Shown here: positions 1 to 5,356 of the stretch, one piece after another | How the letters are laid out: each line of letters starts with the position of its first letter | Numbering within the stretch: the stretch's first letter is position 1 | Assembly: GCA_964632795.1 (NCBI GenBank) | Contig: CAZWEZ010000140.1 | Location: 1-6,606 of the forward strand | Reading direction: 5' to 3' | Length of the DNA: 6,606 nt | From: CAZWEZ01 sp964632795 | GTDB taxonomy: Bacteria; Pseudomonadota; Alphaproteobacteria; Rhodospirillales; 2-02-FULL-58-16 | Position numbers and translations under genes: made by a program | The notes under the pieces: generated by a model | What the model saw: only the letters and a program-made list of their open reading frames with translations | The model's database searches: none | What the model was told of the DNA's origin: nothing

Positions 1-17
1 TCTCGTACATCATGCCA

Positions 18-47
18 TCCTAGCCTAAGCAAGTCGCTTAGCTAGGA
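18..47. repeat. Strong imperfect hairpin (12-bp stem, one bulge)
   Basis: The left arm 18-30 (TCCTAGCCTAAGC) pairs with the right arm 36-47 (GCTTAGCTAGGA) around a 5-nt AAGTC loop, leaving one unpaired C at 24 or 25. The pairing is seen directly. No run of T follows immediately; the nearest is at 67-71, about 20 nt away. A classical intrinsic terminator is therefore not well supported. The hairpin lies at the left edge of the AT-rich segment and could be the end of a mobile element, a recombination site or an untypical terminator of a gene outside the window. Nothing here decides between these. Confidence 0.6.
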
Positions 48-181
48 CAGCCCCTAATTATATACATTTTTCAAGCAAAAAAACGATTACTCCCGAAGTG
101 TTTCCAACACGCGCGGGATCAAATTGAGGAAATCCGTGCCTCTAGTAAAATTGAGTTTTTACAGCAGGTTGATAGCAGGTT

Positions 182-810
182 TTGAACATGAGGGAGATCA
201 AGTCACGAATTAGAATCGAAAATTCAGTTCCCTCTCAGAAACGTTCGGCCTACTCTGTGAGATGGTCTAGCCCAATACTTAATGAATTAGGTGTTCGCTT
301 TGTAGCAGAATATGGATGTGGGAGATTTCGTAACTTCAATGTCTTAATGAACATTTTCATACCATCGATCTTGTTGAAACCACGAATCAATTTCACCGCT
401 TTAAAGAATTAGCGCCCCATGGAAACAATGTTCGTTTCATGTCGGAACAGCAGTTTTGTGAGCTTGAGAATACCTATGATGCAATTTTTTTGATATCAAT
501 CCTACATACGGTTCCGGAGCCGATAAAACGAAAAAGAATCCTTGATACCTGTTGCCAAATATTAGTTAGAAACGGATATTTGGTTATTGACGTCCCTCAA
601 AGCGAGACGTATTACAATCGACGCAAGGAGATTTCGACTCACTATAATGACGGCTGGCTAATGAAGTGGGGGGATTCTTACACTTTTTATAAAAGTTACT
701 ATGCAGAAGAATTGGACAAATTCGTTTGTAAATCAGACAACTTCAAACTCTTCACAAAGACTCATATTAGCAAGCATCTAATCCGTATTTTTCAAAAAAC
801 TGGAGCTTGA
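182..810 (+). pseudogene. SAM-dependent methyltransferase, frameshifted
   Basis: This is a class I (Rossmann-fold) SAM-dependent methyltransferase split over two frames. The first part, from TTG 182 or more likely ATG 188 (AGCAGGTT just upstream is a weak ribosome site), carries the SAM-binding motif I as AEYGCGRFRN. The second frame, if read back from ATG 439, continues the protein as NEHFHTIDLVETTNQ (acidic end of strand 2), then YDAIFLISILHTVPEP (motif IV region) and NGYLVIDVPQ (strand 5), ending at TGA 808-810. The switch from frame 2 to frame 1 fits best at 343-349, where one lost base (for example an A in TTAATG) explains it. A frame-1 stop at 331-333 and the frame-2 stop at 410-412 bracket the event. 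The repaired protein would be about 206 residues, a normal size. The substrate cannot be told. GC of about 37% contrasts with the high-GC neighbours and suggests transfer. A sequencing error is the main alternative to a true pseudogene. Confidence 0.75.
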
Positions 811-823
811 GACAATATTCACA

Positions 824-991
824 GTTGACATGTTTGGCACCGACTTTCCGGAGATCGTCCAGGGCCTGGCCATCGCCCTGAAGTGCAAGGCCAGGAAGGC
901 CCACTTCGACGCCACCGTCGGCATCCACCCGACGGCGGCCGAGGAATTCGTCACCATGCGCGAGGCCCGGCCGGAGGGTGGTCCGGAGTAA
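824..991 (+). pseudogene. gor: Glutathione reductase C-terminal remnant
   Basis: The frame ending at TAA 989-991 encodes VDMFGTDFPEIVQG, then DATVGIHPTAAEEFVTMRE and a short tail. This is the end of the dimerisation domain of glutathione-disulfide reductase (NADPH-dependent reduction of GSSG). IHPTAAEEF contains the His-Glu pair that completes the partner subunit's active site in this family. Only about 55 of roughly 450 codons remain. The frame has a stop at 779-781, and between that stop and about 824 it reads as AT-rich sequence without gor similarity. There is no FAD- or NADP-binding domain and no ribosome site, so the piece is almost certainly not expressed as an enzyme. Base composition switches from AT-rich to GC-rich at about 830, matching the start of homology. 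The rest of gor may lie to the left of the window on the other side of an insertion, or may be lost. Confidence 0.85.
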
Positions 992-1006
992 GCGAACAAC
1001 CTCCAT

Positions 1007-1025
1007 TATCTCCCAATAAGAGATA
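1007..1025. promoter_or_regulatory. Upstream dyad, candidate TA operator O1
   Basis: TATCTC (1007-1012) and GAGATA (1020-1025) form a perfect 6-bp inverted repeat around a 7-nt spacer. The 19-bp site matches the dyad at 1041-1059 at 13 of 19 positions, giving a shared pattern TAT(C/A)TC-N7-GA(G/T)ATA. It lies 15 nt after the gor stop and upstream of the -35 box of the toxin gene. A role as a second operator for the XRE antitoxin is inferred from this similarity and position. Confidence 0.5.
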
Positions 1026-1032
1026 GTTTACC

Positions 1033-1061
1033 TTGATAAATATATCCTTATTGGATATACT
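1033..1061 (+). promoter_or_regulatory. Sigma70-type promoter of the TA operon
   Basis: A -35 box TTGATA (1033-1038) and a -10 box TATACT (1056-1061) are separated by exactly 17 nt, close to the housekeeping consensus. A transcription start 6-8 nt after the -10 box would fall at about 1067-1069, which is on the toxin ATG at 1068. The predicted mRNA is therefore leaderless, in line with the absence of a Shine-Dalgarno sequence there. Confidence 0.7.
1041..1059. promoter_or_regulatory. Operator-like dyad over the -10 box (O2)
   Basis: TATATCC (1041-1047) and GGATATA (1053-1059) form a perfect 7-bp inverted repeat with a 5-nt TTATT spacer. It fills most of the spacer of the toxin promoter and overlaps the -10 box, so a bound repressor would block RNA polymerase. 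HigA/XRE-type antitoxins usually repress their own operon through such palindromes. Assigning this site to the downstream antitoxin is inference. Confidence 0.6.
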
Positions 1062-1067
1062 GCTCCA

Positions 1068-1355
1068 ATGTATGACTTGACGATCAAGAAACGGGCGCTG
1101 AAGCCCATGCTTGGTCAGACGGCCGAAGTCCGCGAGCAGATGAAAAGGGAATTGGATAGGCTGGAAAACGATCCCGATGATTCCGACCTCGATATCGAAC
1201 CGATCGCGGGAAGTGATCTTCTGCGCCTGAAATTCCGTTCGCCAGCCAGAAAATTCCGTGCGGTTTTCATGCGTGACGACATGGATAAGACGATTACGGT
1301 AAAAGCAATCGAATCGCGTGGCCAGGCCTACTCCCAAAGGAGATTGCGAAGATGA
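1068..1355 (+). CDS. RelE/ParE-family toxin of a type II TA module
   Basis: This is a 95-residue basic protein of normal length for the RelE/ParE superfamily, whose members cleave ribosome-bound mRNA (RelE/HigB) or poison gyrase (ParE). A helical N-terminal half (about residues 16-34) is followed by the beta-rich core: IEPIAGSDLLRLKF (44-57), then KFRAVFMRDD (62-71) and ITVKAIESRGQAY (76-88). This fits the family's pattern of a Leu-x-Gly-like turn, an Arg-rich central strand and a C-terminal RGxxY. R64 and R84 are candidate functional residues. The start at 1068 is fixed: no ATG, GTG or TTG lies upstream in frame before the stop at 1017-1019. There is no Shine-Dalgarno sequence, and translation from a leaderless mRNA is predicted. 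The gene overlaps the antitoxin by ATGA (1352-1355). The toxin-first order is typical of HigBA-like modules. Which activity it has cannot be decided from sequence. Confidence 0.85.
   Translation: MYDLTIKKRALKPMLGQTAEVREQMKRELDRLENDPDDSDLDIEPIAGSDLLRLKFRSPARKFRAVFMRDDMDKTITVKAIESRGQAYSQRRLRR
1336..1343 (+). promoter_or_regulatory. Ribosome-binding site of the antitoxin, inside the toxin gene
   Basis: AAAGGAGA lies 8 nt before ATG 1352, within the last codons of the toxin gene. It is the only strong Shine-Dalgarno sequence in the operon. Because the toxin itself lacks one, antitoxin may be translated more efficiently than toxin from the same mRNA, as expected for TA balance. The balance argument is inference. 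Confidence 0.6.
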
Positions 1356-1735
1356 GCCCCGTTCAATTCCTGACCGATTCCAACGGCGAAGAAGAGTTCG
1401 CCGTGCTTCCCATCGACGAATACAGGAGGCTCGTGAAACAGGACATGGACGCCATGGACGTCGAGGCCGCCGGGGAGGCGGAAGGAGACGAGGACTTGCC
1501 GTGGGCCATGGTCCGGCGCCTGTTGGACGGCGAAAATCCAATCGGGGCCTGGCGCCGGCACAGGGGTTTGACCCAGGCCCGGCTGGCCGGGATCGTCGGG
1601 GTCAAGGCCGGCTATCTCTCGCAGATCGAGACCGGCCACAAGAAGCCGTCATTGTCGCTGGTGAAATCCCTCGCGATGGCTCTCGACGTCATGATCGACG
1701 ATCTCGTCGCCGGGGATGGGGTGGCGGCGGAGTAG
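1352..1735 (+). CDS. XRE/HigA-like antitoxin and autorepressor
   Basis: This 127-residue protein has a C-terminal helix-turn-helix of the XRE/Cro type at about residues 64-120. GLTQARLAGIVGV (72-84) forms the first helices, GYLSQIETGHKKPS (87-100) is the characteristic recognition-helix segment, and LALDV-type packing follows (SLAMALDVMIDDLV). The N-terminal ~60 residues (EEEFAVLPIDEYRRLV, then an acidic stretch rich in Glu and Asp) resemble the toxin-neutralising part of antitoxins and recall the start of Phd/YefM-type proteins. The protein should bind and inhibit the upstream RelE/ParE-like toxin and repress the operon through the dyads at 1007-1059. The start is set by the AAAGGAGA site and the 4-bp overlap with the toxin. 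Roles are inferred from family and operon layout. Which domain contacts the toxin is not known. Confidence 0.85.
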   Translation: MSPVQFLTDSNGEEEFAVLPIDEYRRLVKQDMDAMDVEAAGEAEGDEDLPWAMVRRLLDGENPIGAWRRHRGLTQARLAGIVGVKAGYLSQIETGHKKPSLSLVKSLAMALDVMIDDLVAGDGVAAE

Positions 1736-1841
1736 AAACGCCTCTTGGGGACTTTCTTCGAACGTACTTTCGCTGGTAAACGGCGGGAAACCGGCGTATA
1801 GGCTTTTTTTTCGATAACTGCAGGACTTCGAGAGGCCCACG

Positions 1842-3221
1842 ATGGCCGACAAATGGACGCCCCATAGCTGGAAGGCCAGGCCGATCGAGCAGATGCCGGA
1901 CTACCCGGATCCGGGGGCGCTGGCCGAGGTCGAGGAGCGGCTGAGGCGGTTCCCGCCGCTGGTCTTCGCCGGCGAGGCGCGCCGCCTCAAGGCGGCGCTG
2001 GGCAACGTCGCCGAGGGCCGGGGGTTCCTGCTCCAGGGCGGCGACTGCGCCGAGAGCTTCGCCGAGTTCCACCCCGACAACATCCGCGACACCTTCCGGG
2101 TGATGCTGCAGATGGCGGTGGTCCTGACCTACGGCGCCGCCTGCCCGGTGATCAAGCTGGGCCGCATGGCCGGCCAGTTCGCCAAGCCCCGTTCGTCGAA
2201 CACCGAGACCATCGACGGCGTCACCCTGCCCAGCTACCGCGGCGACAGCATCAACGCCATGGAGTTCACCGCCGCCGCCCGGACCCCGGACCCCGAGCGC
2301 CTGGTCCAGGCCTACAACCAGTCCGCCGCCACCCTCAACCTGCTGCGCGCCTTCGCCCAGGGCGGCTACGCCGACCTCCACAAGGTCCACCAGTGGAACC
2401 TGGGCTTCGTCGCCGACAGCCCGCTGGGCGAGCGCTACCGGGACCTCGCCAACCGGCTCGACGAGGCGCTGGCCTTCATGGCCGCCTGCGGGCTGACCAG
2501 CGAGACCACCCCGCAGATCCGCGAGACCGATTTCTTCACCTCCCACGAGGCCCTGTTCCTCAACTACGAACAGGCGATGACCCGCATCGACAGCACCAGC
2601 GGCGACTGGTACGACACCTCGGCCCACCTGCTGTGGGTCGGCGACCGCACCCGGTCGCTGGAGGGCGCCCATGTCGAGTTCCTGCGCGGCATCTCCAACC
2701 CGCTGGCCCTCAAGGCCGGGCCGACCATGGAGCCCGAGGAGATGATCCGCCTGATCGACGTCCTGAACCCGGCCAACGAGCCCGGAAGGCTGACGGTGAT
2801 CGTCCGCATGGGGGCCGAGGCGGTGTCGCGCCTGATGGCCCCGCTGATCCGCGCGGTGGGGCGCGAGGGCCGCCACGTGGTGTGGGTTTCGGACCCCATG
2901 CACGCCAACACGGTCAAGAGCTCGAACGGCCTCAAGACCCGCCATTTCGACCGCATCCTGGAGGAGGTCCGGGCCTTCTTCGCGGTTCACCGCGACGAGG
3001 GGAGTCACGCCGGGGGGGTCCATTTCGAGATGACCGGCCAGGACGTCACCGAATGCATCGGCGGCGCCCAGGCGATCTCCGAGGCCAACCTGAGCGACCG
3101 CTACCACACCCACTGCGACCCCCGACTCAACGCCAAGCAGGCCCTGGAGCTGGCCTTCCTGCTGGCGGAGTCCCTCAAGGAAGGGCGGGCGCGGCCAAGC
3201 CGGCGCGCCGCCGCCTCCTGA
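1842..3221 (+). CDS. 3-deoxy-7-phosphoheptulonate synthase, class II
   Basis: This 459-residue class II DAHP synthase condenses phosphoenolpyruvate with erythrose 4-phosphate, the first step of the shikimate route to aromatic amino acids. It is cytosolic. The N-terminus (KWTPHSWKARPIEQMPDYPD) is the usual class II start. The four metal ligands known from the Mycobacterium tuberculosis enzyme have clear counterparts: C69 in LLQGGDCAESF, H354 in DPMHANT, E396 in HFEMTGQ and D426 in HCDPRLN. Substrate-binding stretches GRMAGQFAKPRSS (108-119) and KAGPTMEPEE (291-300) are also present. Length is normal for the family, without the long N-terminal regulatory extension some members carry. GAGAGG (1830-1835) is a suitable ribosome site for ATG 1842. 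The gene heads a probable two-gene operon with the NAPRTase-like gene 18 nt downstream. No convincing promoter is visible in 1736-1841; TATAGG at 1797-1802 is a weak -10 candidate. The gene looks intact. Confidence 0.96.
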   Translation: MADKWTPHSWKARPIEQMPDYPDPGALAEVEERLRRFPPLVFAGEARRLKAALGNVAEGRGFLLQGGDCAESFAEFHPDNIRDTFRVMLQMAVVLTYGAACPVIKLGRMAGQFAKPRSSNTETIDGVTLPSYRGDSINAMEFTAAARTPDPERLVQAYNQSAATLNLLRAFAQGGYADLHKVHQWNLGFVADSPLGERYRDLANRLDEALAFMAACGLTSETTPQIRETDFFTSHEALFLNYEQAMTRIDSTSGDWYDTSAHLLWVGDRTRSLEGAHVEFLRGISNPLALKAGPTMEPEEMIRLIDVLNPANEPGRLTVIVRMGAEAVSRLMAPLIRAVGREGRHVVWVSDPMHANTVKSSNGLKTRHFDRILEEVRAFFAVHRDEGSHAGGVHFEMTGQDVTECIGGAQAISEANLSDRYHTHCDPRLNAKQALELAFLLAESLKEGRARPSRRAAAS

Positions 3222-3239
3222 GCCGAGGGAAGCCCCTCC

Positions 3240-4433
3240 GTGATGTCCCCCAAGTCCCGCAAGTCCCGCAAGTCCCGGCCGCGGCCGCCATCGGCGCCAC
3301 CGGGGAGGATCGAGCCCGCGGTCGAAAATGTCGCGCGCTGGACCGACCGCTATTTCCTCAAGACCAAGCAAACCATCGAACGTTTCGGCGACATGACCGT
3401 GACCTACGCCGTGTTCATGCGCCGCCCGGTCATCTTCACGCCGCGCCTGTTGGTGGCCTGGCTCGAGGAGATGGCGCGGGCCAGGGACACCGGGTTCAAG
3501 ATCGACCTCAACTACGAGGAGGGCGAGTGGGTCGGCGCCGGCGAACCGCTGCTCTACATCACCGGCTCGTTCTTTCACCTGGTCGACCTGGAGACCCTGT
3601 ATTTGCAGAAGCTGGGGGCGTCGTGCGTCGCCGCCTACAACGTCTACAACATGTGCAAGGAGCTGCCCAAGGTCACCTTCATGGCAATGGACGCCCGCCA
3701 CTGCGCCGGAACCGAGATGTCGGAGCTGATGGCCTATGCCGCCGCCGTCGGCTCGGAGGTGGCCCGGCGGAAGGTCGGCGCCAAGGGCTTCATCGGCAAC
3801 GCCAACGACGCCACCGCCCACTACTTCGGCCAGGAACGGGGGCTGGGCACCATGCCCCACGCGCTGATCGGCTATGCCGGCTCGACGCTGCGGGCGGCGG
3901 AGATGTACGTCGAAACCTTCCCTGAGCAGGACCTGACGGCGCTGGTCGACTTCTACGGCAAGGAAGTCACCGACGCCCTGGCGGTGTGCCGGCGGTTCCC
4001 CGAGATGGCGGCGGCAGGAAGGATCAGCGTGCGCATCGACACCCACGGCGGACGCTTCGTCGAGGGCCTCGATCCCCAGGAATCGTACGCCGTCCTCGAA
4101 CGCCACGTGCCCCACGCCGTGCGCCGCTTCCGCAGCGAAACCGAGCTCCGCTACCTGACCGGCACCGGGGTCTCGGCGGCGGCCATCCACCACATGCGCG
4201 AACGGCTGGACGAAAACCGCTTCGACAAGGTGAAGATCGTCGCCACCTCGGGTTTCAGCGTCCAGAAATGCAAGATGATGGCGGCGGCCGAGGTGCCGGT
4301 CGACGTCATCGGCACCGGATCGTACCTTCCCGAAAACTGGCCCGAGACCTACGCCACCGCCGACATCGTCGCCTACGACGGCACCCCGCTGGTCAAGGCG
4401 GGCCGCGAGTTCCTGTTCAAGCACCTGGAATAG
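3240..4433 (+). CDS. pncB: Nicotinate phosphoribosyltransferase family protein
   Basis: This is a 397-residue member of the nicotinate/quinolinate phosphoribosyltransferase fold, the NAD-salvage family that joins nicotinate to PRPP to give nicotinate mononucleotide. Visible landmarks are FGDMTVTYAVFMRRP (49-63) near the N-terminal domain, GFIGNANDATAHYFG (183-197), GTMPHALIGYAGST (203-216) with H207 at the position of the conserved GTxxH histidine, LTALVDFYGKEVTDA (232-246), the beta strand VRIDTHGG (264-271), and VKIVATSGFS and VDVIGTGSYLP (331-340, 354-364) in the PRPP/phosphate region. Either GTG 3240 or ATG 3243 could start it; GAGGGA (3225-3230) is better spaced for 3240. The first ~20 residues (SPKSRKSRKSRPRPP) are a low-complexity basic tail absent from the fold. 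The gene lies 18 nt after the DAHP synthase and is probably co-transcribed. This divergent subgroup differs from E. coli PncB, so the exact substrate is less certain than the family. Confidence 0.82.
   Translation: MMSPKSRKSRKSRPRPPSAPPGRIEPAVENVARWTDRYFLKTKQTIERFGDMTVTYAVFMRRPVIFTPRLLVAWLEEMARARDTGFKIDLNYEEGEWVGAGEPLLYITGSFFHLVDLETLYLQKLGASCVAAYNVYNMCKELPKVTFMAMDARHCAGTEMSELMAYAAAVGSEVARRKVGAKGFIGNANDATAHYFGQERGLGTMPHALIGYAGSTLRAAEMYVETFPEQDLTALVDFYGKEVTDALAVCRRFPEMAAAGRISVRIDTHGGRFVEGLDPQESYAVLERHVPHAVRRFRSETELRYLTGTGVSAAAIHHMRERLDENRFDKVKIVATSGFSVQKCKMMAAAEVPVDVIGTGSYLPENWPETYATADIVAYDGTPLVKAGREFLFKHLE
3252..3278 (+). repeat. Three tandem 9-bp units in the NAPRTase N-terminus
   Basis: The unit AAGTCCCGC occurs at 3252-3260 and 3261-3269, with a third copy ending in G instead of C at 3270-3278. 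It is in frame and encodes K-S-R three times. Slippage could change the length of the basic tail in 3-residue steps without breaking the gene. Confidence 0.85.
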
Positions 4434-4704
4434 AACAGGCCCGCCCAGGGAGAGCGGACGGCGATGAAACCGCGAACCCGGCGACCTTGAGGTCTTGTTG
4501 GAGTCCGATTTCGACCGGGTATCGTCAGCTTGACCTCTGACTGCGGACTCACCCTGGAGGGGGTGCCGACCGCCGCAGTTGACCCAAACCAAACCTTTTC
4601 CATCGGTTTGCTCGTGGCCCGTTCACTCCAAGAAAAACATAGCGGATCAAAGTTCGGCTGAGCACTCTTGAAACCATCGGCTCGAAGGTGATCCGGGCGA
4701 AAGG
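4434..4704. other. Non-coding region with competing inverted repeats
   Basis: I find no credible gene here on either strand. Several inverted repeats are present: GACCT/AGGTC (4483-4494), GAGGTC (4489-4494) with GACCTC (4532-4537), GAGTCCG (4501-4507) with CGGACTC (4544-4550), ACTGCGG (4540-4546) with CCGCAGT (4573-4579) enclosing CACCC (4550-4554) and GGGTG (4561-4565), and CAAACC (4590-4595) with GGTTTG (4605-4610). Several are mutually exclusive. None is followed by a run of T, so no intrinsic terminator for the upstream operon is called. The function is unknown; a degenerate mobile repeat or a structured leader are possibilities. Confidence 0.45.
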
Positions 4705-4733
4705 TTGTTGCGGCGGTGCATCGGGCGTACACT
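4705..4733 (+). promoter_or_regulatory. Probable promoter of the rhodanese gene
   Basis: TTGTTG (4705-4710) and TACACT (4728-4733) are spaced by 17 nt. The predicted start at about 4740 would give a short leader of about 25 nt that contains the purine-rich ribosome site GGAGAGAG (4751-4758) ahead of ATG 4766. The match is moderate but spacing and position are right. Confidence 0.5.
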
Positions 4734-4765
4734 CAATCGTCGAGTGAAAGGGAGAGAGAAGAACA

Positions 4766-5155
4766 ATGGCAAAGACATTTATGCAGATGGCTGAAGAGGC
4801 GATGGCTGAGGTTGAGGGGGTCGGTCCTCTTGAGGTGCAGCAACGACTGGAGCAAAATCCCGATGCCTTGGTGGTGGATGTGCGAGACGCGGAGGATATA
4901 CCGTCCACCGGCCTAGCGGCCCGCGGACTCAATGTCTCGCTCGGTATGCTGCCGGTAAAGGCGGACCAAGAGCTGCCAGAAGAGTGGCGTGATTCTCGGC
5001 TTCAAGATCGTTCACGCCAGGTTATCGTCACTTGCCAAACGGGGGAAAATGCCGCCAGAGGCGGCAAGCTTCTCAAAGAAATGGGCTTCACGAATGTCTC
5101 CTACATGGAAGGGGGTATGGAAGCCTGGAAAGCTGCTGGCCTGCCAACCGAGTAG
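4766..5155 (+). CDS. Single-domain rhodanese-like protein
   Basis: This 129-residue protein has one rhodanese domain and no signal peptide, so it is probably cytosolic. After a helical N-terminus the domain starts with PLEVQQRLEQNPDALVVDVRDAED (21-44), including the conserved DVR motif, and ends with GFTNVSYMEGGMEAWKAAGLP (107-127), which matches the usual GGxxAWxxAGxP ending. The active-site loop follows strand VIVTC with C90 as the likely persulfide-forming cysteine. The loop reads CQTGENA, whereas sulfurtransferases usually have CxxGxRS/A; the arginine is replaced by asparagine (N95). Sulfur transfer is thus expected from the family, but a changed substrate or lower activity is possible. 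The segment GLNVSLGMLPVKAD (54-67) resembles a group of alphaproteobacterial rhodaneses with an SRGMLEFKAD-like stretch. It appears to be a single-gene unit with its own promoter, and its base composition looks less GC-rich than the DAHP synthase gene. No sulfur-pathway neighbour is present. Confidence 0.88.
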   Translation: MAKTFMQMAEEAMAEVEGVGPLEVQQRLEQNPDALVVDVRDAEDIPSTGLAARGLNVSLGMLPVKADQELPEEWRDSRLQDRSRQVIVTCQTGENAARGGKLLKEMGFTNVSYMEGGMEAWKAAGLPTE

Positions 5156-5309
5156 CGCCCACGACGGAGTTGTCGCTCGACCCGGTTCCCCGGCAGCTGC
5201 TGCTTGCATTAGCTTTCTCTATACGGCAGCTCTTGGCTATATGCGGAAGTGACGGAAACTCCGCCTGAGGTCTGCTTTCAGGCGCTTGGCGGACATCGGG
5301 GCGGCAAGC

Positions 5310-5330
5310 TGACATCGAATTACGACGTCA
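5310..5330. repeat. 21-bp pseudo-palindrome downstream of the gcrA-like gene
   Basis: TGACATC (5310-5316) and GACGTCA (5324-5330) face each other across 7 nt, with one mismatch in the outer 7 bp. It lies between the convergent ends of the rhodanese and gcrA-like genes. It could be a weak terminator stem or a protein site. There is no T-run on either strand directly beside it. Confidence 0.3.
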
Positions 5331-5356
5331 TTTATGAGCACAGGCCCCTCGGTAAC

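Noticed and set aside
18..47. Integron attC site
   Set aside because: The arms read CCTAAGC/GCTTAG and lack the GTTRRRY and RYYYAAC core sites; no integrase or cassette array is visible.
340..350. Programmed -1 frameshift in the methyltransferase
   Set aside because: CTTAATG does not fit the X-XXY-YYZ slippery pattern, and I see no clear downstream stem or internal ribosome-like stimulator. A mutation or sequencing error is simpler.
767..1006. Minus-strand frame opposite the gor tail
   Set aside because: The opposite strand carries a highly conserved glutathione reductase ending; the minus-strand product has no recognisable features.
1780..1811. Intrinsic terminator before the DAHP synthase gene (T-run 1804-1811)
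   Set aside because: The GC-rich sequence before the T-run does not form a complementary stem; only the T-run is present.
2393..3925. 510-codon plus-strand frame overlapping DAHP synthase and the NAPRTase-like gene
   Set aside because: It is Arg/Pro/Gly-rich without any family motif and spans the border of two real genes in another frame; a composition shadow.
1689..4592. 967-codon open frame on the minus strand
   Set aside because: It lies antisense to two well-supported enzymes with all catalytic residues. Long antisense frames are usual in high-GC DNA, and the translation is a low-complexity Gly/Ala/Arg/Val/His mixture with no recognisable domain.
4549..4932. Minus-strand frames overlapping the gene-free region and the rhodanese start
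   Set aside because: They cover the rhodanese promoter and N-terminus and give no family resemblance.
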